DNA of 64,000 nucleotides from Aestuariibaculum sediminum (GCF_014596945.1 NZ_JACVXB010000001.1:804314-868313), one strand, 5' to 3'; shown: positions 34,945 through 46,301, counted from the stretch's first letter. Notes: generated by a model not told the origin, from the sequence alone. Program-made: numbers and translations.

Positions 34945-35862
34945 ATGTCGCACGGGCACTCGCATAACCACGCGCATGCGCACGAAGATTTAAAAGGCCG
35001 TAATCTTTTAATATCTATAGTATTAAATATAGTTATTACGGCCTCACAAATTATTGGTGGTTTAGTGTCTGGAAGTCTGGCATTATTAAGTGATGCGCTT
35101 CATAATTTTAGTGATGTTTTATCTTTAATAGTTAGTTATATAGCTAATAAACTTTCTAAAAAAGAAGCTTCAATACACAGAACATTTGGTTATAAACGTG
35201 CAGAAATATTAGCAGCCTTCATTAATGCAGCAACTTTAATTATTGTAGCAATTCTTTTAATTATTGAAGCTGTAAAACGTTTTCAACATCCCGAAGAAAT
35301 TAAAACAGGACTGGTTATTTGGTTGTCTTTAATAGCTATTATTGCTAACGGTGCCAGTGTGTTACTACTAAAAAAAGATGCCAATTCTAACATGAATATG
35401 CGTAGTGCATATTTACACTTATTAACAGATATGTTAGCAAGTGTTGCCGTACTTATTGGTGGTTTATTAATGAAGTTTTATCAGGTTTTTTGGGTAGATA
35501 GTGTACTTACCTTAGCTATTGCTATCTATTTAATTTATATGGGATACGATTTATTAAAAACATCAACTAAAGTGCTTATGTTATTTACGCCAGATCACAT
35601 ACCAGTAAAACAAATAGTTAAGGAAATTAATGCTATTGAAGGTATTAAAAATGTACATCATGTGCATGTTTGGCAGCTTAATGAGGATGAAGTTCATCTA
35701 GAAGCTCATATTGATTTTTATAAAGATATTACGTTATCTCAGTTCGATGAAGTTTTACACAATATTGAAGATTTAGTGTTAATAAGGTATAATATCAATC
35801 ATGTGAATATTCAGCCAGAATTCAGAAAATCAGACGATAAGGAGGTTATTGTACAAGATTAA
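34945..35862 (+). CDS. cation diffusion facilitator (CDF) metal exporter
   Basis: Inner-membrane antiporter of 305 residues, probably for Zn2+ (possibly Co2+/Cd2+). The His-rich N-terminus MSHGHSHNHAHAHEDL is a metal-binding feature. Six transmembrane helices follow, with the conserved metal-site motif LALLSDALHNFSDVLSL in helix 2 and HLLTDMLASVAVL in helix 5. A cytoplasmic ferredoxin-like C-terminal domain (about 215-295) has HHVHVWQLNEDEVHLEAHI. It is translated directly after rpiB. Confidence 0.95.
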   Translation: MSHGHSHNHAHAHEDLKGRNLLISIVLNIVITASQIIGGLVSGSLALLSDALHNFSDVLSLIVSYIANKLSKKEASIHRTFGYKRAEILAAFINAATLIIVAILLIIEAVKRFQHPEEIKTGLVIWLSLIAIIANGASVLLLKKDANSNMNMRSAYLHLLTDMLASVAVLIGGLLMKFYQVFWVDSVLTLAIAIYLIYMGYDLLKTSTKVLMLFTPDHIPVKQIVKEINAIEGIKNVHHVHVWQLNEDEVHLEAHIDFYKDITLSQFDEVLHNIEDLVLIRYNINHVNIQPEFRKSDDKEVIVQD

Positions 35863-35916
35863 TATTTTTATTATCTTGTTAATAACCTTGAGTAGTAATT
35901 ATCGAAACCCTAATTT

Positions 35917-36360
35917 ATGCTAAGTATACAAGTTAAAACTTTCGACGAACTCAATATTCACGAATTGTACAATATATTACAATTACGTTCTGAAGTATTT
36001 GTTGTAGAACAAAACTGTGTCTATCAGGATGTCGATGGTAAAGATCCAAGGGCCATACATATTTTAGGTTTTAAAAACAATAAAATTGTCGCTTATGCAC
36101 GAGCTTTTAAACCTGGTGATTATTTTGAGTTTTCGAGTATTGGCCGTGTTGTAGTAGACTTAAATGAGCGTGATTTTAAATATGGTTATGATATAATGAA
36201 AGCGTCTATTAAAGCGATAAAAACACATTTTAATGAAACCACAATTCGACTTTCCGCTCAGGTTTATTTGAAAAATTTCTATAACAATTTAGGATTTGTT
36301 GAAGTTGGTGAGACGTATTTAGAAGATGATATTCCACATATTGCTATGGTTAAAGAATAG
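35917..36360 (+). CDS. GNAT family N-acetyltransferase (ElaA-like)
   Basis: Protein of 147 residues with the ElaA-type opening ELYNILQLRSEVFVVEQNCV and YQDVDGKDPRAIHILG. The acetyl-CoA motif region SSIGRVVVDLNERDFKYGYD shows the R-x-x-x-R/K-G-like arrangement in modified form. Substrate unknown. It lies 54 bp after the CDF gene and ends in a hairpin shared with the convergent OmpA gene. Confidence 0.88.
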   Translation: MLSIQVKTFDELNIHELYNILQLRSEVFVVEQNCVYQDVDGKDPRAIHILGFKNNKIVAYARAFKPGDYFEFSSIGRVVVDLNERDFKYGYDIMKASIKAIKTHFNETTIRLSAQVYLKNFYNNLGFVEVGETYLEDDIPHIAMVKE

Positions 36361-36377
36361 TGTTATAACTATTCTTT
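36352..36377. terminator. convergent hairpin overlapping two stop codons
   Basis: Perfect 10-bp stem AAAGAATAGT / ACTATTCTTT with a 6-base loop. It includes the GNAT stop (36358-36360) and touches the OmpA-domain stop (36376-36378). A T-rich tract follows on the plus strand (36386-36395). Probably a two-way terminator. Confidence 0.65.
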
Positions 36378-37257
36378 ATCTAGAGATTTTTTTTGCTTTA
36401 TCATCTACGTAAGTAATTACAATTTCTACACGACGGTCGTATTTTGGATCTCCTCCAAGCGGAAATTTACGTCGCATACCTAGATAGCGCATACGTTTTT
36501 TACTCACGCCTTTTTTAGCAAAATAATCGTATACAAATTTAGCTCTGGCCACCGATAAATTACGTTGTTTTGTTTTACGATCTATAGCATCTCGACTAAA
36601 CTGGGTGCAACACACATGTCCCTCTATAGTAAAGTAAATATCCTCACGTTCCACTAAAGCATCCGCTATATCGTTCAGGGTTTTTTTAGATTCCGGATTA
36701 ATAACGCTGTATCCTGTTTTAAATAGAATATTTTCAAACCTTATTTTATCTCCAACTTTAACGTCACCTTTTATAACTTCGGCAGTTTCTAATTTTTTTT
36801 CTTCAACAGAAGCTTCTTTTTTAGTTGCTTCCACTGGTTTTGGTAGGATAGGTGGTTTTGGATTTATTATAATTTGAACCTTTCGGTTTAATCCGCGGAT
36901 TTTAGCAACATTAGTTTCGTTTACTATTTTAAGTAATATTTCGCCTTTACCATCTACATTGGTAATTACGTTTTCGCTAATTTCATGATTAGATAATATG
37001 GCTTTTATAGCTTCGGCACGTTGCTGCGAAAGTTTTTGATTATAACTATCGGCACCCACATCATCGCAAAAACCGAATATTGCTATAGATTCAATATCTA
37101 TATCTGCTAATCCAGAAATAAAAAGCAATAGTCGGTTTTCTTCGGTAGTTATAACCTCATACTTATCGGTTTCAAAATAAACTTCGTGAGTAATGTTATT
37201 TTGAGCATAGGTTATACTAACAAAGAATAGTATGGTTAATGTGAATAGTTTATTCAT
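36376..37257 (-). CDS. OmpA-family protein with two tandem OmpA-like domains
   Basis: Exported protein of 293 residues; signal peptide MNKLFTLTILFFVSITYA. The first OmpA-like domain (about 22-132) has IFGFCDDVGADSYNQKLSQQRA in the peptidoglycan-binding region (shown here as GFCDDVGADSYNQKLSQQRA). A Lys/Glu/Pro-rich linker (about 133-165) follows. The second domain (about 170-288) contains FTIEGHVCCTQF and LSVARAKFVYDYF. OmpA domains bind the peptidoglycan diaminopimelate. There is no N-terminal barrel, so the protein is probably periplasmic. The gene follows the S41 protease gene on the same strand with a 69-bp gap. Confidence 0.9.
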   Translation of the reverse strand: MNKLFTLTILFFVSITYAQNNITHEVYFETDKYEVITTEENRLLLFISGLADIDIESIAIFGFCDDVGADSYNQKLSQQRAEAIKAILSNHEISENVITNVDGKGEILLKIVNETNVAKIRGLNRKVQIIINPKPPILPKPVEATKKEASVEEKKLETAEVIKGDVKVGDKIRFENILFKTGYSVINPESKKTLNDIADALVEREDIYFTIEGHVCCTQFSRDAIDRKTKQRNLSVARAKFVYDYFAKKGVSKKRMRYLGMRRKFPLGGDPKYDRRVEIVITYVDDKAKKISR

Positions 37258-37326
37258 AATTTGTAAAAATATACACGTTTATAAATATACTATTTTTAAC
37301 GAAATTTAATGAGAATTTATTAGATT

Positions 37327-38961
37327 CTATCTTAAAAACCCGTTGTAAACTGAAGGATTACTAAGAATTTCGGTTGCTTTTTTAATTTCGTTATCATGGG
37401 TTTTATAATAGTCGTATAATCCTTCACGATATACGTAACGTTTAACAATTTCCTCGGTTAATAATTCAAGTAAATAGTCTTTATTATCATCTAAAATACT
37501 GGTTTTAGATTTGTTTAAATTATTTATAAGCGTTTTAAAATCTTTATCAATTGTTATGTTTAATTCTTCTTTTGTTGCAGCTTCATAAGCTTTATTTAAG
37601 GCTTTTTCAGTTTCCGTTTCGAAAGAAAAATTATTCGATTTTAAATAGGATTTAAAATCATTAAAATCGCTATCTGTAAGTTTAAAATTATCTATATTTT
37701 CTACTTTATGATTATAGTAATACTTTGTTGCAAAATCAAATATTAAATTGTTTTTAAGAATAGCGTTGGTTATTGCTGGGTTGTTAGAAGTTTCAACTCG
37801 GGCATCGGGAAATATACCGCCACCATCAAATACTTTTCTACCACTTTTGGTTTTGTATTCGTTATAATTTTCTTGTTTTACTCGTACTGCTTCTCCTTTT
37901 TCATTTCTATGCCAGTAATCTAAAGCCTGTATACAACGTCCCGATGGAGTGTAATATCTTGAAATTGTAATTTTAACCTGAGTACCGTAAATAAGTTGTT
38001 TTGGACGTTGCACTAAGCCTTTACCAAAACTTCTGGAGCCTACAATAACAGCGCGGTCTAGGTCTTGTAAGGAGCCAGAAACAATTTCGCTGGCAGAAGC
38101 ACTGCTTCCATCAATTAAAACAACTAATGGAATTTCGGTATCAATAGGTTCGTCTTGTGTGTAATAGGTTTTATTATATTTTTTTACTTTCGATTTTGTG
38201 GTTACTACCAGCTGTCCTTTTGGAACAAATAAGTTAACAATTTTAATAGCTTCATTTAATAATCCACCTGGATTTCCACGTAAATCAAGTATAATACGTT
38301 GCGCTCCCTGAGCCTTTAAATCACGTAAAGCATAGTTGGTTTCTGAGGCAGCTTTTTCATTAAAACGCGATAATACAATATACCCTGTGTTATCGTTTAT
38401 TTTAGAATAATAAGGAACCGCTTTAATTTCAACTTCAGCACGATCAATAGTGGTTGTAAACGTTTTTCCTTGACGTTTATAAGTTACTTCAACACTGCTA
38501 CCAGTAACGCCCCTTAATAGCTCTCCTGCATTATCTTTATAATCTTGAATAAGTATATTACCAACCTTTAATATTTCGTCGCCAGCTTTTAAACCTGCTT
38601 TATCTGCTGGATAATCTTTATAAGGTTCTATAACAATTAACTTATCTTTTAATGTTTTTATTTTAGCTCCAATACCTGTGTAATCGCCGGTGTTATTAAT
38701 TCGTGCAGCTTCAACGTCCTGCTCATTCATGAAATTAGTATACGGGTCTAAATCGGCGAGCATACTTTTTATTGCGGTATCCATTAAATCACCAGGGTTG
38801 GTTTCATCAACATAATTCATGTTGAGCTCTTTAAATAAAGTTGTGAAGATTTCGAGTTGTTTAGCAATCTCAAAAAAATCATTTTTAAAGGCTGTTGTGG
38901 TTAAAAATAAACCACATGCCAGTACCGGAATGATAACGCTTTTTTTTAGTAACCTTTTCAT
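37327..38961 (-). CDS. S41 family C-terminal processing peptidase (CtpA/Prc type)
   Basis: Exported serine protease of 544 residues. The signal/anchor helix is about residues 8-24. A PDZ domain is at about 90-165 (GIGAKIKTLKDKLIVIEPY). The catalytic domain has GYIVLSRF, LDLRGNPGGLL and the nucleophile Ser289 in DGSSASASEI with base Lys314 in SRSFGKGLVQ, spaced as in E. coli Prc. Such proteases trim or degrade periplasmic proteins by their C-termini. The gene starts 19 bp after rnpA, an arrangement common in Bacteroidota. Confidence 0.95.
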   Translation of the reverse strand: MKRLLKKSVIIPVLACGLFLTTTAFKNDFFEIAKQLEIFTTLFKELNMNYVDETNPGDLMDTAIKSMLADLDPYTNFMNEQDVEAARINNTGDYTGIGAKIKTLKDKLIVIEPYKDYPADKAGLKAGDEILKVGNILIQDYKDNAGELLRGVTGSSVEVTYKRQGKTFTTTIDRAEVEIKAVPYYSKINDNTGYIVLSRFNEKAASETNYALRDLKAQGAQRIILDLRGNPGGLLNEAIKIVNLFVPKGQLVVTTKSKVKKYNKTYYTQDEPIDTEIPLVVLIDGSSASASEIVSGSLQDLDRAVIVGSRSFGKGLVQRPKQLIYGTQVKITISRYYTPSGRCIQALDYWHRNEKGEAVRVKQENYNEYKTKSGRKVFDGGGIFPDARVETSNNPAITNAILKNNLIFDFATKYYYNHKVENIDNFKLTDSDFNDFKSYLKSNNFSFETETEKALNKAYEAATKEELNITIDKDFKTLINNLNKSKTSILDDNKDYLLELLTEEIVKRYVYREGLYDYYKTHDNEIKKATEILSNPSVYNGFLR

Positions 38962-38980
38962 TTTTTACCGTTTTAAAGGA

Positions 38981-39352
38981 TTAAGAAACTTGATTTTTAA
39001 ACTTATTGAAAAGATGCTGCATTCTATTTTCAATTTGATTTAAAGTAGGTTTCTCTTTACCAATGTACAAAATCATAAACGCATATTGGGTTGAAATGTT
39101 GTTAAAATATGAAGCTTTGTTTAAGCGGTAGGCTTCTCTCATTAATCGTTTTATACGATTTCGAGCCACAGCCGTTTTAAATTGTCGTTTACTTACAGAC
39201 ACGCCAGTTTTAGCTACTATAGGTTCATTAAAAGCTGTTTGTATATATACCAATCGTAATGGGTAGGCCGAAACAGATTGTCCCTCGGTAAATAGCTGTT
39301 CAATAAGCTTTTTACTTTTTACTTTTTCTTTTTTATTGTAAGTAAATTTCAA
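38981..39352 (-). CDS. rnpA: ribonuclease P protein component
   Basis: Protein subunit of RNase P (123 residues), which with the RNA subunit trims the 5' ends of tRNA precursors. The RNR motif reads AVARNRIKRLMREAYR, and TGVSVSKRQFKTA precedes it. The N-terminus YNKKEKVKSKKLIEQLF is typical. The start is TTG (39352): no ATG is in frame nearby. It begins a two-gene unit with the S41 protease gene. rpmH is not adjacent. Confidence 0.95.
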   Translation of the reverse strand: MKFTYNKKEKVKSKKLIEQLFTEGQSVSAYPLRLVYIQTAFNEPIVAKTGVSVSKRQFKTAVARNRIKRLMREAYRLNKASYFNNISTQYAFMILYIGKEKPTLNQIENRMQHLFNKFKNQVS

Positions 39353-39390
39353 TTTAAATATTTTAATGGCTCAAAGGTACGGAATTAAAA

Positions 39391-39415
39391 AAATCACTTA
39401 TATACTAAGTGATTT
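39391..39415. terminator. intrinsic terminator of the DUF3826 gene
   Basis: Perfect stem AAATCACTTA / TAAGTGATTT with a 3-base loop, with A-run and T-run on either side. It lies 29 bp after the stop of the DUF3826 gene, ahead of rnpA. Confidence 0.9.
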
Positions 39416-39443
39416 TTGTACTAATATTAATCGTTTTATATCA

Positions 39444-40085
39444 TTATTTTTGCGTTCCTATACGGTCGTTGTAGCTTTTATATAAACGATCCCAATTACG
39501 TCCCTTACGTTTTAAAAAGGCAATATTTTTGGTGTTATATATTTCAAAAATAGCCGAAATTTGAGCTTCATTTTTAAAATCGATAGCCATTTCTCGAGCT
39601 TTCTTAAGGTTTTTAATGAGCTCGGTTTGCTCATATGATTTTAAATAAAATAAAATATCTTTATATTTTTTCATGGTTTCCTCTACTCTATTGCTTGTAT
39701 ACTGATCTAGAATAAAGTCTATTTGAGTTTGATTTAAATGTTTTCGTAACCCATTCATTAATTCTGAATGTACTTCATCTGGTAATGCCGAATCGACGAT
39801 AATAGAGCGGTCTAATTCTGTTAATTCTTCTCCTGTAATCGGGTTGATACCCTCTGGAACATCATTAATAGAATGACTGTTATGCCAATTTCTTACCGCT
39901 GTTAAATGCGATGTTATAATGGATGTAACCGTTGTTTTGGTATCATCATTATTGATATTAATTTGATTTACCCAACCACTAGCTTTGTCCCATAAACTTT
40001 CTGTTTGTGAACTTGCTGAATATGAAGTTAAAACAATTAGAATCAGACCAATTTTTGAAAGTATGTTTTTGTTTAAATTTAGCAT
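39444..40085 (-). CDS. DUF3826 family exported protein
   Basis: Protein of 213 residues; signal peptide about residues 1-26 (cut near YSASSQ). The mature part is helical and carries the family's conserved stretches: HLTAVRNWHNSHSINDVPEG, LDRSIIVDSALPDEVHSEL, and NEAQISAIFEIYNTKNIAFL before the GRNWDRLYKSY end. DUF3826 occurs in Bacteroidota, often near carbohydrate loci, but no function is known and no such genes are adjacent here. It has its own terminator. Confidence 0.9.
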   Translation of the reverse strand: MLNLNKNILSKIGLILIVLTSYSASSQTESLWDKASGWVNQININNDDTKTTVTSIITSHLTAVRNWHNSHSINDVPEGINPITGEELTELDRSIIVDSALPDEVHSELMNGLRKHLNQTQIDFILDQYTSNRVEETMKKYKDILFYLKSYEQTELIKNLKKAREMAIDFKNEAQISAIFEIYNTKNIAFLKRKGRNWDRLYKSYNDRIGTQK

Positions 40086-40229
40086 GTTTTAGGTTAATAG
40101 GTTTTAGATTGTATAAATGTAAATTAAATGTTACGCAATCTCAAACTTATAACCGATAATCGATATTTTTATATTTTAGGTTAATTTATTGAATAAACTA
40201 TCTTTTGTAAATCATTTAGAAATATTAGT

Positions 40230-41351
40230 TTATCCTACTGGCCAATTGTTTTCCCAGTCTTTCCATACAGGTTCTAAACCTTGTTTTTGCAACATATTGA
40301 TTATTGATTCAGTAGGACGTTCGTCGGATATCTCAAATTGTTCTAAAGATTGCGGTTCTACGGCATACCCACCTGGGTTGGTTTTCGATTCGGCACTTAT
40401 TGAAGTTATGCCAAGATTTACAATATTATTTCTAAAAGTTTCACTTTCTCGCGTGCTCATAGATAACTCAACATCTTCGTCTAACAGTCTGAAGGCACAA
40501 ATGGTTTGCACTAAATCCCGATCGGTCATTTCAACTTTGGGTTCTAAACCTCCACTATGTGGTCTTAGGCGCGGAAATGAAATTGAATACTTGGTTTTCC
40601 AGTAGGTTTTCTGAAGGTATTTTAAATGCAAGGCTGTAAAAAAACTGTCCGCACGCCAATCTTCTAAACCAAATAAAGCACCTAATCCAATTTTATGAAT
40701 TCCGGCGCGTCCCAAACGGTCTGGTGTTTCCAAACGAAAATTGAAATTCGATTTTTTTCCTTTTGGGTGATGCTTTTTATATTCAGCTCTGTTATAGGTT
40801 TCCTGATATACTAAAACCGCATATAGATTGGCTTGAATCAGTTCTTCATATTCATTTTGATGTAAGGGCTGAACTTCAATAGTAATGTTTGAAAACTGAC
40901 TTTTAATCAGTTCCATGGCATGTTTTATATAAGGTACACCCACTGTTTTATTTGCTTCACCCGTAACCAACAGGATGTGATCGTAACCTTTGGATTTTAA
41001 GAAGGCAACTTCCTTTAAAATTTCAGCATCGGTTAAGGTTCTTCTGGGAATTTTATTAGTCATACTAAAACCACAATAGGTACAAATGTTTTGGCATTCG
41101 TTAGACAAATACATAGGCACATACATTTGAATGGTATTACCAAATCGTTTTTTTGTAATTAGTTGACTTTGCTGAGCCATTTGTTCTAAATAAGGTCTGG
41201 CCGCAGGTGAAATCAAGGCTTTAAAATCTTCTAAGTCGCGTTTGGTTTTAGCTAAGGCAAATTCAACGTCTTGTGTTGTTTTAACTTGAATACTTTTTAA
41301 AGTCTCTTCCCAATTATAAGTATTAAAAATGGTTTGAAACGAGGTGTTCAT
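40230..41351 (-). CDS. thiH: 2-iminoacetate synthase (radical SAM)
   Basis: Cleaves tyrosine to dehydroglycine (2-iminoacetate) and p-cresol, feeding the thiazole ring. 373 residues. The radical-SAM cluster motif C-x3-C-x2-C is in LSNECQNICTYCGFSM; the typical PRLRPHSGG follows. Last gene of the thiamine operon, 6 bp after thiG. Tyrosine lyase use suggests an anaerobically tolerant route as opposed to ThiO. Confidence 0.97.
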   Translation of the reverse strand: MNTSFQTIFNTYNWEETLKSIQVKTTQDVEFALAKTKRDLEDFKALISPAARPYLEQMAQQSQLITKKRFGNTIQMYVPMYLSNECQNICTYCGFSMTNKIPRRTLTDAEILKEVAFLKSKGYDHILLVTGEANKTVGVPYIKHAMELIKSQFSNITIEVQPLHQNEYEELIQANLYAVLVYQETYNRAEYKKHHPKGKKSNFNFRLETPDRLGRAGIHKIGLGALFGLEDWRADSFFTALHLKYLQKTYWKTKYSISFPRLRPHSGGLEPKVEMTDRDLVQTICAFRLLDEDVELSMSTRESETFRNNIVNLGITSISAESKTNPGGYAVEPQSLEQFEISDERPTESIINMLQKQGLEPVWKDWENNWPVG

Positions 41352-41357
41352 AATAAC

Positions 41358-42128
41358 TTAATTTAAAAAACTGGTTAATGGGCTGCTGGCTTCAGCATGC
41401 GTTTTAACAGATGCGAGTTTCGCATTGTAGGCCATACGACCAGCTTCAACCGCCATTTTAAAGGCTTTTGCCATCATTATCGGATCTTGTGAGACCGCAA
41501 TTGCGGTATTTACTAAAACAGCGTCGGCACCTAATTCCATGGCATGAGCAGCATGCGACGGACTTCCAATTCCGGCATCTACAATAACAGGTACATTACT
41601 TTGTTCAATAATTATGTCTAAAAAATCTAAAGTTTTTAAACCTTTATTCGTGCCAATAGGTGCACCTAAAGGCATGACGCATTGAGTTCCTACATCTTCA
41701 AGTCGTTTGCATAGTACCGGATCGGCATGTATGTATGGCATCACAACGAAGCCTAATTTTATTAGTTCTTTCGCGGCTTTTAAGGTTTCAATAGGATCTG
41801 GTAGTAAATATTTTGGATCAGGATGAATTTCTAATTTTATCCAGTTTGTTTCCAGAGCTTCTCTGGCTAATTGGGCAGCGAAAACGGCTTCTTTTGCATT
41901 GCGAACCCCCGATGTATTTGGCAATAAATTAATAGTTGGACGCATAATACTTTTCAGCATTTTGTCTTGTTCATTATTTACATCTACACGTTTTAAAGCT
42001 ACGGTTATAAGTTCGCTTTCACTGGCAATTAATGCGTCGGACATGAGTTGATTGGAACTAAATTTTCCGGTTCCCGTGAATAATCTGGATTGGAAGGTTT
42101 TATCTGCTATGTTTAGTAAATCTGTCAT
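41358..42128 (-). CDS. thiG: thiazole synthase
   Basis: Condenses 1-deoxyxylulose 5-phosphate, dehydroglycine and the ThiS thiocarboxylate into the thiazole phosphate. 256 residues, full length. A TIM barrel with the active-site Lys region [10 protein letters not shown], and the family motifs [20 protein letters not shown] and [20 protein letters not shown]. Two bases separate it from thiE. Confidence 0.97.
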   Translation of the reverse strand: MTDLLNIADKTFQSRLFTGTGKFSSNQLMSDALIASESELITVALKRVDVNNEQDKMLKSIMRPTINLLPNTSGVRNAKEAVFAAQLAREALETNWIKLEIHPDPKYLLPDPIETLKAAKELIKLGFVVMPYIHADPVLCKRLEDVGTQCVMPLGAPIGTNKGLKTLDFLDIIIEQSNVPVIVDAGIGSPSHAAHAMELGADAVLVNTAIAVSQDPIMMAKAFKMAVEAGRMAYNAKLASVKTHAEASSPLTSFLN

Positions 42129-42130
42129 AA

Positions 42131-42772
42131 TTAAAAAGTGTGTCGTTGTTCTAAAGTTGCTGATGCGTTTAGTAATTTGTTGAATTTTGAGAGATTATTG
42201 AAATTCTGTGTTATTGATCCCGACATCGCTATTCCATAAACACCTGATTTTATTAGCGCTGTAATATCTTCTTCAACTATACCGCCAATTGCTATAATTG
42301 GCGTTTTAGTTTTTAATTCCTTAAGAATAAGTTGATAACCTTCTAAACCTAAAATCGGACTTAAATTTTCCTTTGTTTTAGTAAATCTGTAAGGACCTAA
42401 ACCAATATAATCCACTTTTTTTGAAATTAGATTTTTACAATCTTCAAGGGTGTTTGCGGTTCCTCCTATAATAAACCATTTACCTAAATATTCCCGGGCA
42501 ATGGTGGGACATATATCTGTTTTACCTAAATGAACCCCATCGGCATTTACTGCTTTCGCTATTTTGTAATGGTCATTAATAATTAATCGCGTTTGATAAT
42601 GTCCTGTAATAGCACGGGCTTTTTCAGCAGTTTTTAAAATGGTATTTTCTTCTGTATTTTTAAGTCGAAGTTGTACCAATTCGGCACCATAGGTGCAAGC
42701 TTTTTGTATGTTTTGAAGATGTTCTTCTGGTGTGTTTCCTTGTGATATATAATGTAATTTGGCGATGTTCAT
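42131..42772 (-). CDS. thiE: thiamine-phosphate synthase
   Basis: Joins the HMP-diphosphate and thiazole-phosphate halves. 213 residues from ATG 42772, which fits the [10 protein letters not shown] opening; a longer frame from 42808 would overlap thiD and adds no conserved residues. Motifs: [48 protein letters not shown] and [13 protein letters not shown], all in the ThiE order. It lies 4 bp after the thiD stop. Confidence 0.93.
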   Translation of the reverse strand: MNIAKLHYISQGNTPEEHLQNIQKACTYGAELVQLRLKNTEENTILKTAEKARAITGHYQTRLIINDHYKIAKAVNADGVHLGKTDICPTIAREYLGKWFIIGGTANTLEDCKNLISKKVDYIGLGPYRFTKTKENLSPILGLEGYQLILKELKTKTPIIAIGGIVEEDITALIKSGVYGIAMSGSITQNFNNLSKFNKLLNASATLEQRHTF

Positions 42773-42776
42773 GTTG

Positions 42777-43541
42777 TTATTTTTGTATTTGGTAGGTGTG
42801 ATTTCCAAGTAAACTCGGGTTAGAATTTAAAAACTGTTCGGTGTAATATTTTGCTAGTTTTGAAGCATCTTCCAATGGCAGCTCTAAAGCTAAATTCGAA
42901 GCTAATGCCGATGATAATACACAACCACTACCATGTTTATTAGAAATGATTTGAGTATGAGGCGGTATGTTTACCATAACAATACGAATGTAATACAGCT
43001 CGTCCCATCCTTTTTTGTCTTTCCGATGTCCTCCTTTTAAATGAATATTAGTGAATTTTGAAATGTGTTCCAGAGTTTCCTGAAAATCTAATTCAGGATA
43101 AAGGTTTTTAACTTCATCGTAATTCGGGGTAATAATATCGCAGTAGGTCCAAACGGCATCTAAAGTAGATTGGTTGTTTTTAGAATGAAAATCAAAACCA
43201 GAGCTTGCTTTTAAAATAGGGTCTAAAACAACCTTTATATTAGAGTTTAGGTGTTTTAATTGCTTTAAAATTTGAAGTAATATATCCCAGGATTGTATAA
43301 TCCCTATTTTAACGACAGTTATGTCAAAACGTTCAAAGAGCGTTTTAATTTGAGCCGAAATGATGTCAGGATGCGTCCAGATACATTCTTTAAAATCAAT
43401 ATCATTTTGAACCGTTATAGCTGTACAAACCGATAATCCGTAAAGGCCATGTGCTTCAAAGGTTTTTATATCCTGAGTAATTCCGGCCCCACTACTGGGG
43501 TCGAATCCCCCGATGGATAATATGTATTTTTTCGTATTCAA
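42777..43541 (-). CDS. thiD: hydroxymethylpyrimidine/phosphomethylpyrimidine kinase
   Basis: Phosphorylates HMP to HMP-P and then HMP-PP. 254 residues in the ribokinase fold. The substrate motif is SIGGFDPSSGAGITQDIKTF and the nucleotide-site/anion-hole motif is SNKHGSGCVLSSALASNLAL. The start is TTG (43541); an in-frame stop lies directly upstream and no ATG precedes the conserved SIGGFDPSSGAG. It follows the ThiE-like gene by 4 bp. Confidence 0.95.
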   Translation of the reverse strand: MNTKKYILSIGGFDPSSGAGITQDIKTFEAHGLYGLSVCTAITVQNDIDFKECIWTHPDIISAQIKTLFERFDITVVKIGIIQSWDILLQILKQLKHLNSNIKVVLDPILKASSGFDFHSKNNQSTLDAVWTYCDIITPNYDEVKNLYPELDFQETLEHISKFTNIHLKGGHRKDKKGWDELYYIRIVMVNIPPHTQIISNKHGSGCVLSSALASNLALELPLEDASKLAKYYTEQFLNSNPSLLGNHTYQIQK

Positions 43542-43545
43542 CTAA

Positions 43546-44130
43546 TTAGTTTTTATAATGCTTTTGCATAATTTTAAAATCTTCTACTGGCGTTTCACTG
43601 TTCCAAATGCTACCTAAAACACCAATACCTTTATAACCGAGCTTATCAAACACAGTAAGGTTTTTGGTTGTAACACCTCCCATTCCTATAACTGTTTTGT
43701 TAATGTGATTTACATTGAATTCCTGCCCTTCATATCCTTGTTTTGAAATCGATGAAAATACCGGACTCAAAAAATAATAATCAAAATTAAACTTGCAATT
43801 AGTAAGTTCATTAGGTGAATGAAAAGAACTACTAATCGTTATAGTCGAATTGTCTCTTAGGTTTTGAAATGTGTCTAACGTTAAAGTTCTTCTTTTGGTT
43901 TCCTGAAAATGAAGACCTTTTAAGTTATAATCATCTAAAAGCTTGTGAGATTGATGAACCACTACCCTATTATGGAATTTAGAATCTATTTGATTTAAAT
44001 ACACTTCATACGCGGTATATGTTTTATGTGGTTTTCTTAAATGATAGTATTGTAATCCTTCGTGAAATAATTCGTGAAGGATTACAATTTCATTTTTTAT
44101 ATCATGCTCAGGCGCAATTACAATGATCAT
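43546..44130 (-). CDS. divergent ThiE/TenI-like protein
   Basis: Protein of 194 residues in the thiamine-phosphate synthase superfamily but well diverged. Recognisable elements are YYHLRKPH (opening strand and Arg-Lys), GLHFQETKRR (in place of the GVHLGQxD motif), ISSSFHSPNEL, YYFLSPVFSSISKQGY and VIGMGGVTTKNL. The Asp/Asn of the metal-binding INDH motif is replaced (VVHQSHK). It may be TenI-like (thiazole tautomerase, as in Bacillus TenI) instead of a second synthase. It sits between thiC and thiD, so a thiamine role is likely. Confidence 0.8.
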   Translation of the reverse strand: MIIVIAPEHDIKNEIVILHELFHEGLQYYHLRKPHKTYTAYEVYLNQIDSKFHNRVVVHQSHKLLDDYNLKGLHFQETKRRTLTLDTFQNLRDNSTITISSSFHSPNELTNCKFNFDYYFLSPVFSSISKQGYEGQEFNVNHINKTVIGMGGVTTKNLTVFDKLGYKGIGVLGSIWNSETPVEDFKIMQKHYKN

Positions 44131-44139
44131 ATTTTAAAT

Positions 44140-46225
<2,086 letters not shown>

Positions 46226-46273
46226 TTACAATACATTTTATATCGTAAACTGAAGAGGAAAATAATGACTTTG

Positions 46274-46301
46274 AAAAAAAGTACTTCACGATTTGAAGTA
46301 C
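46274..46301 (-). terminator. intrinsic terminator between TPP riboswitch and thiS
   Basis: On the minus strand GTACTTCA / TGAAGTAC with a 5-base loop is followed by seven T. It lies between the TPP aptamer and the thiS start (46225), as expected for a transcription-attenuating expression platform. An extra hairpin TAGCCTG / CAGGCTA at 46318-46339 separates aptamer and terminator. Confidence 0.85.

Noticed and set aside
42773-42808. 12-residue upstream extension of thiE
   Set aside because: It overlaps thiD, is not conserved in ThiE, and the ATG at 42772 fits the family's start.
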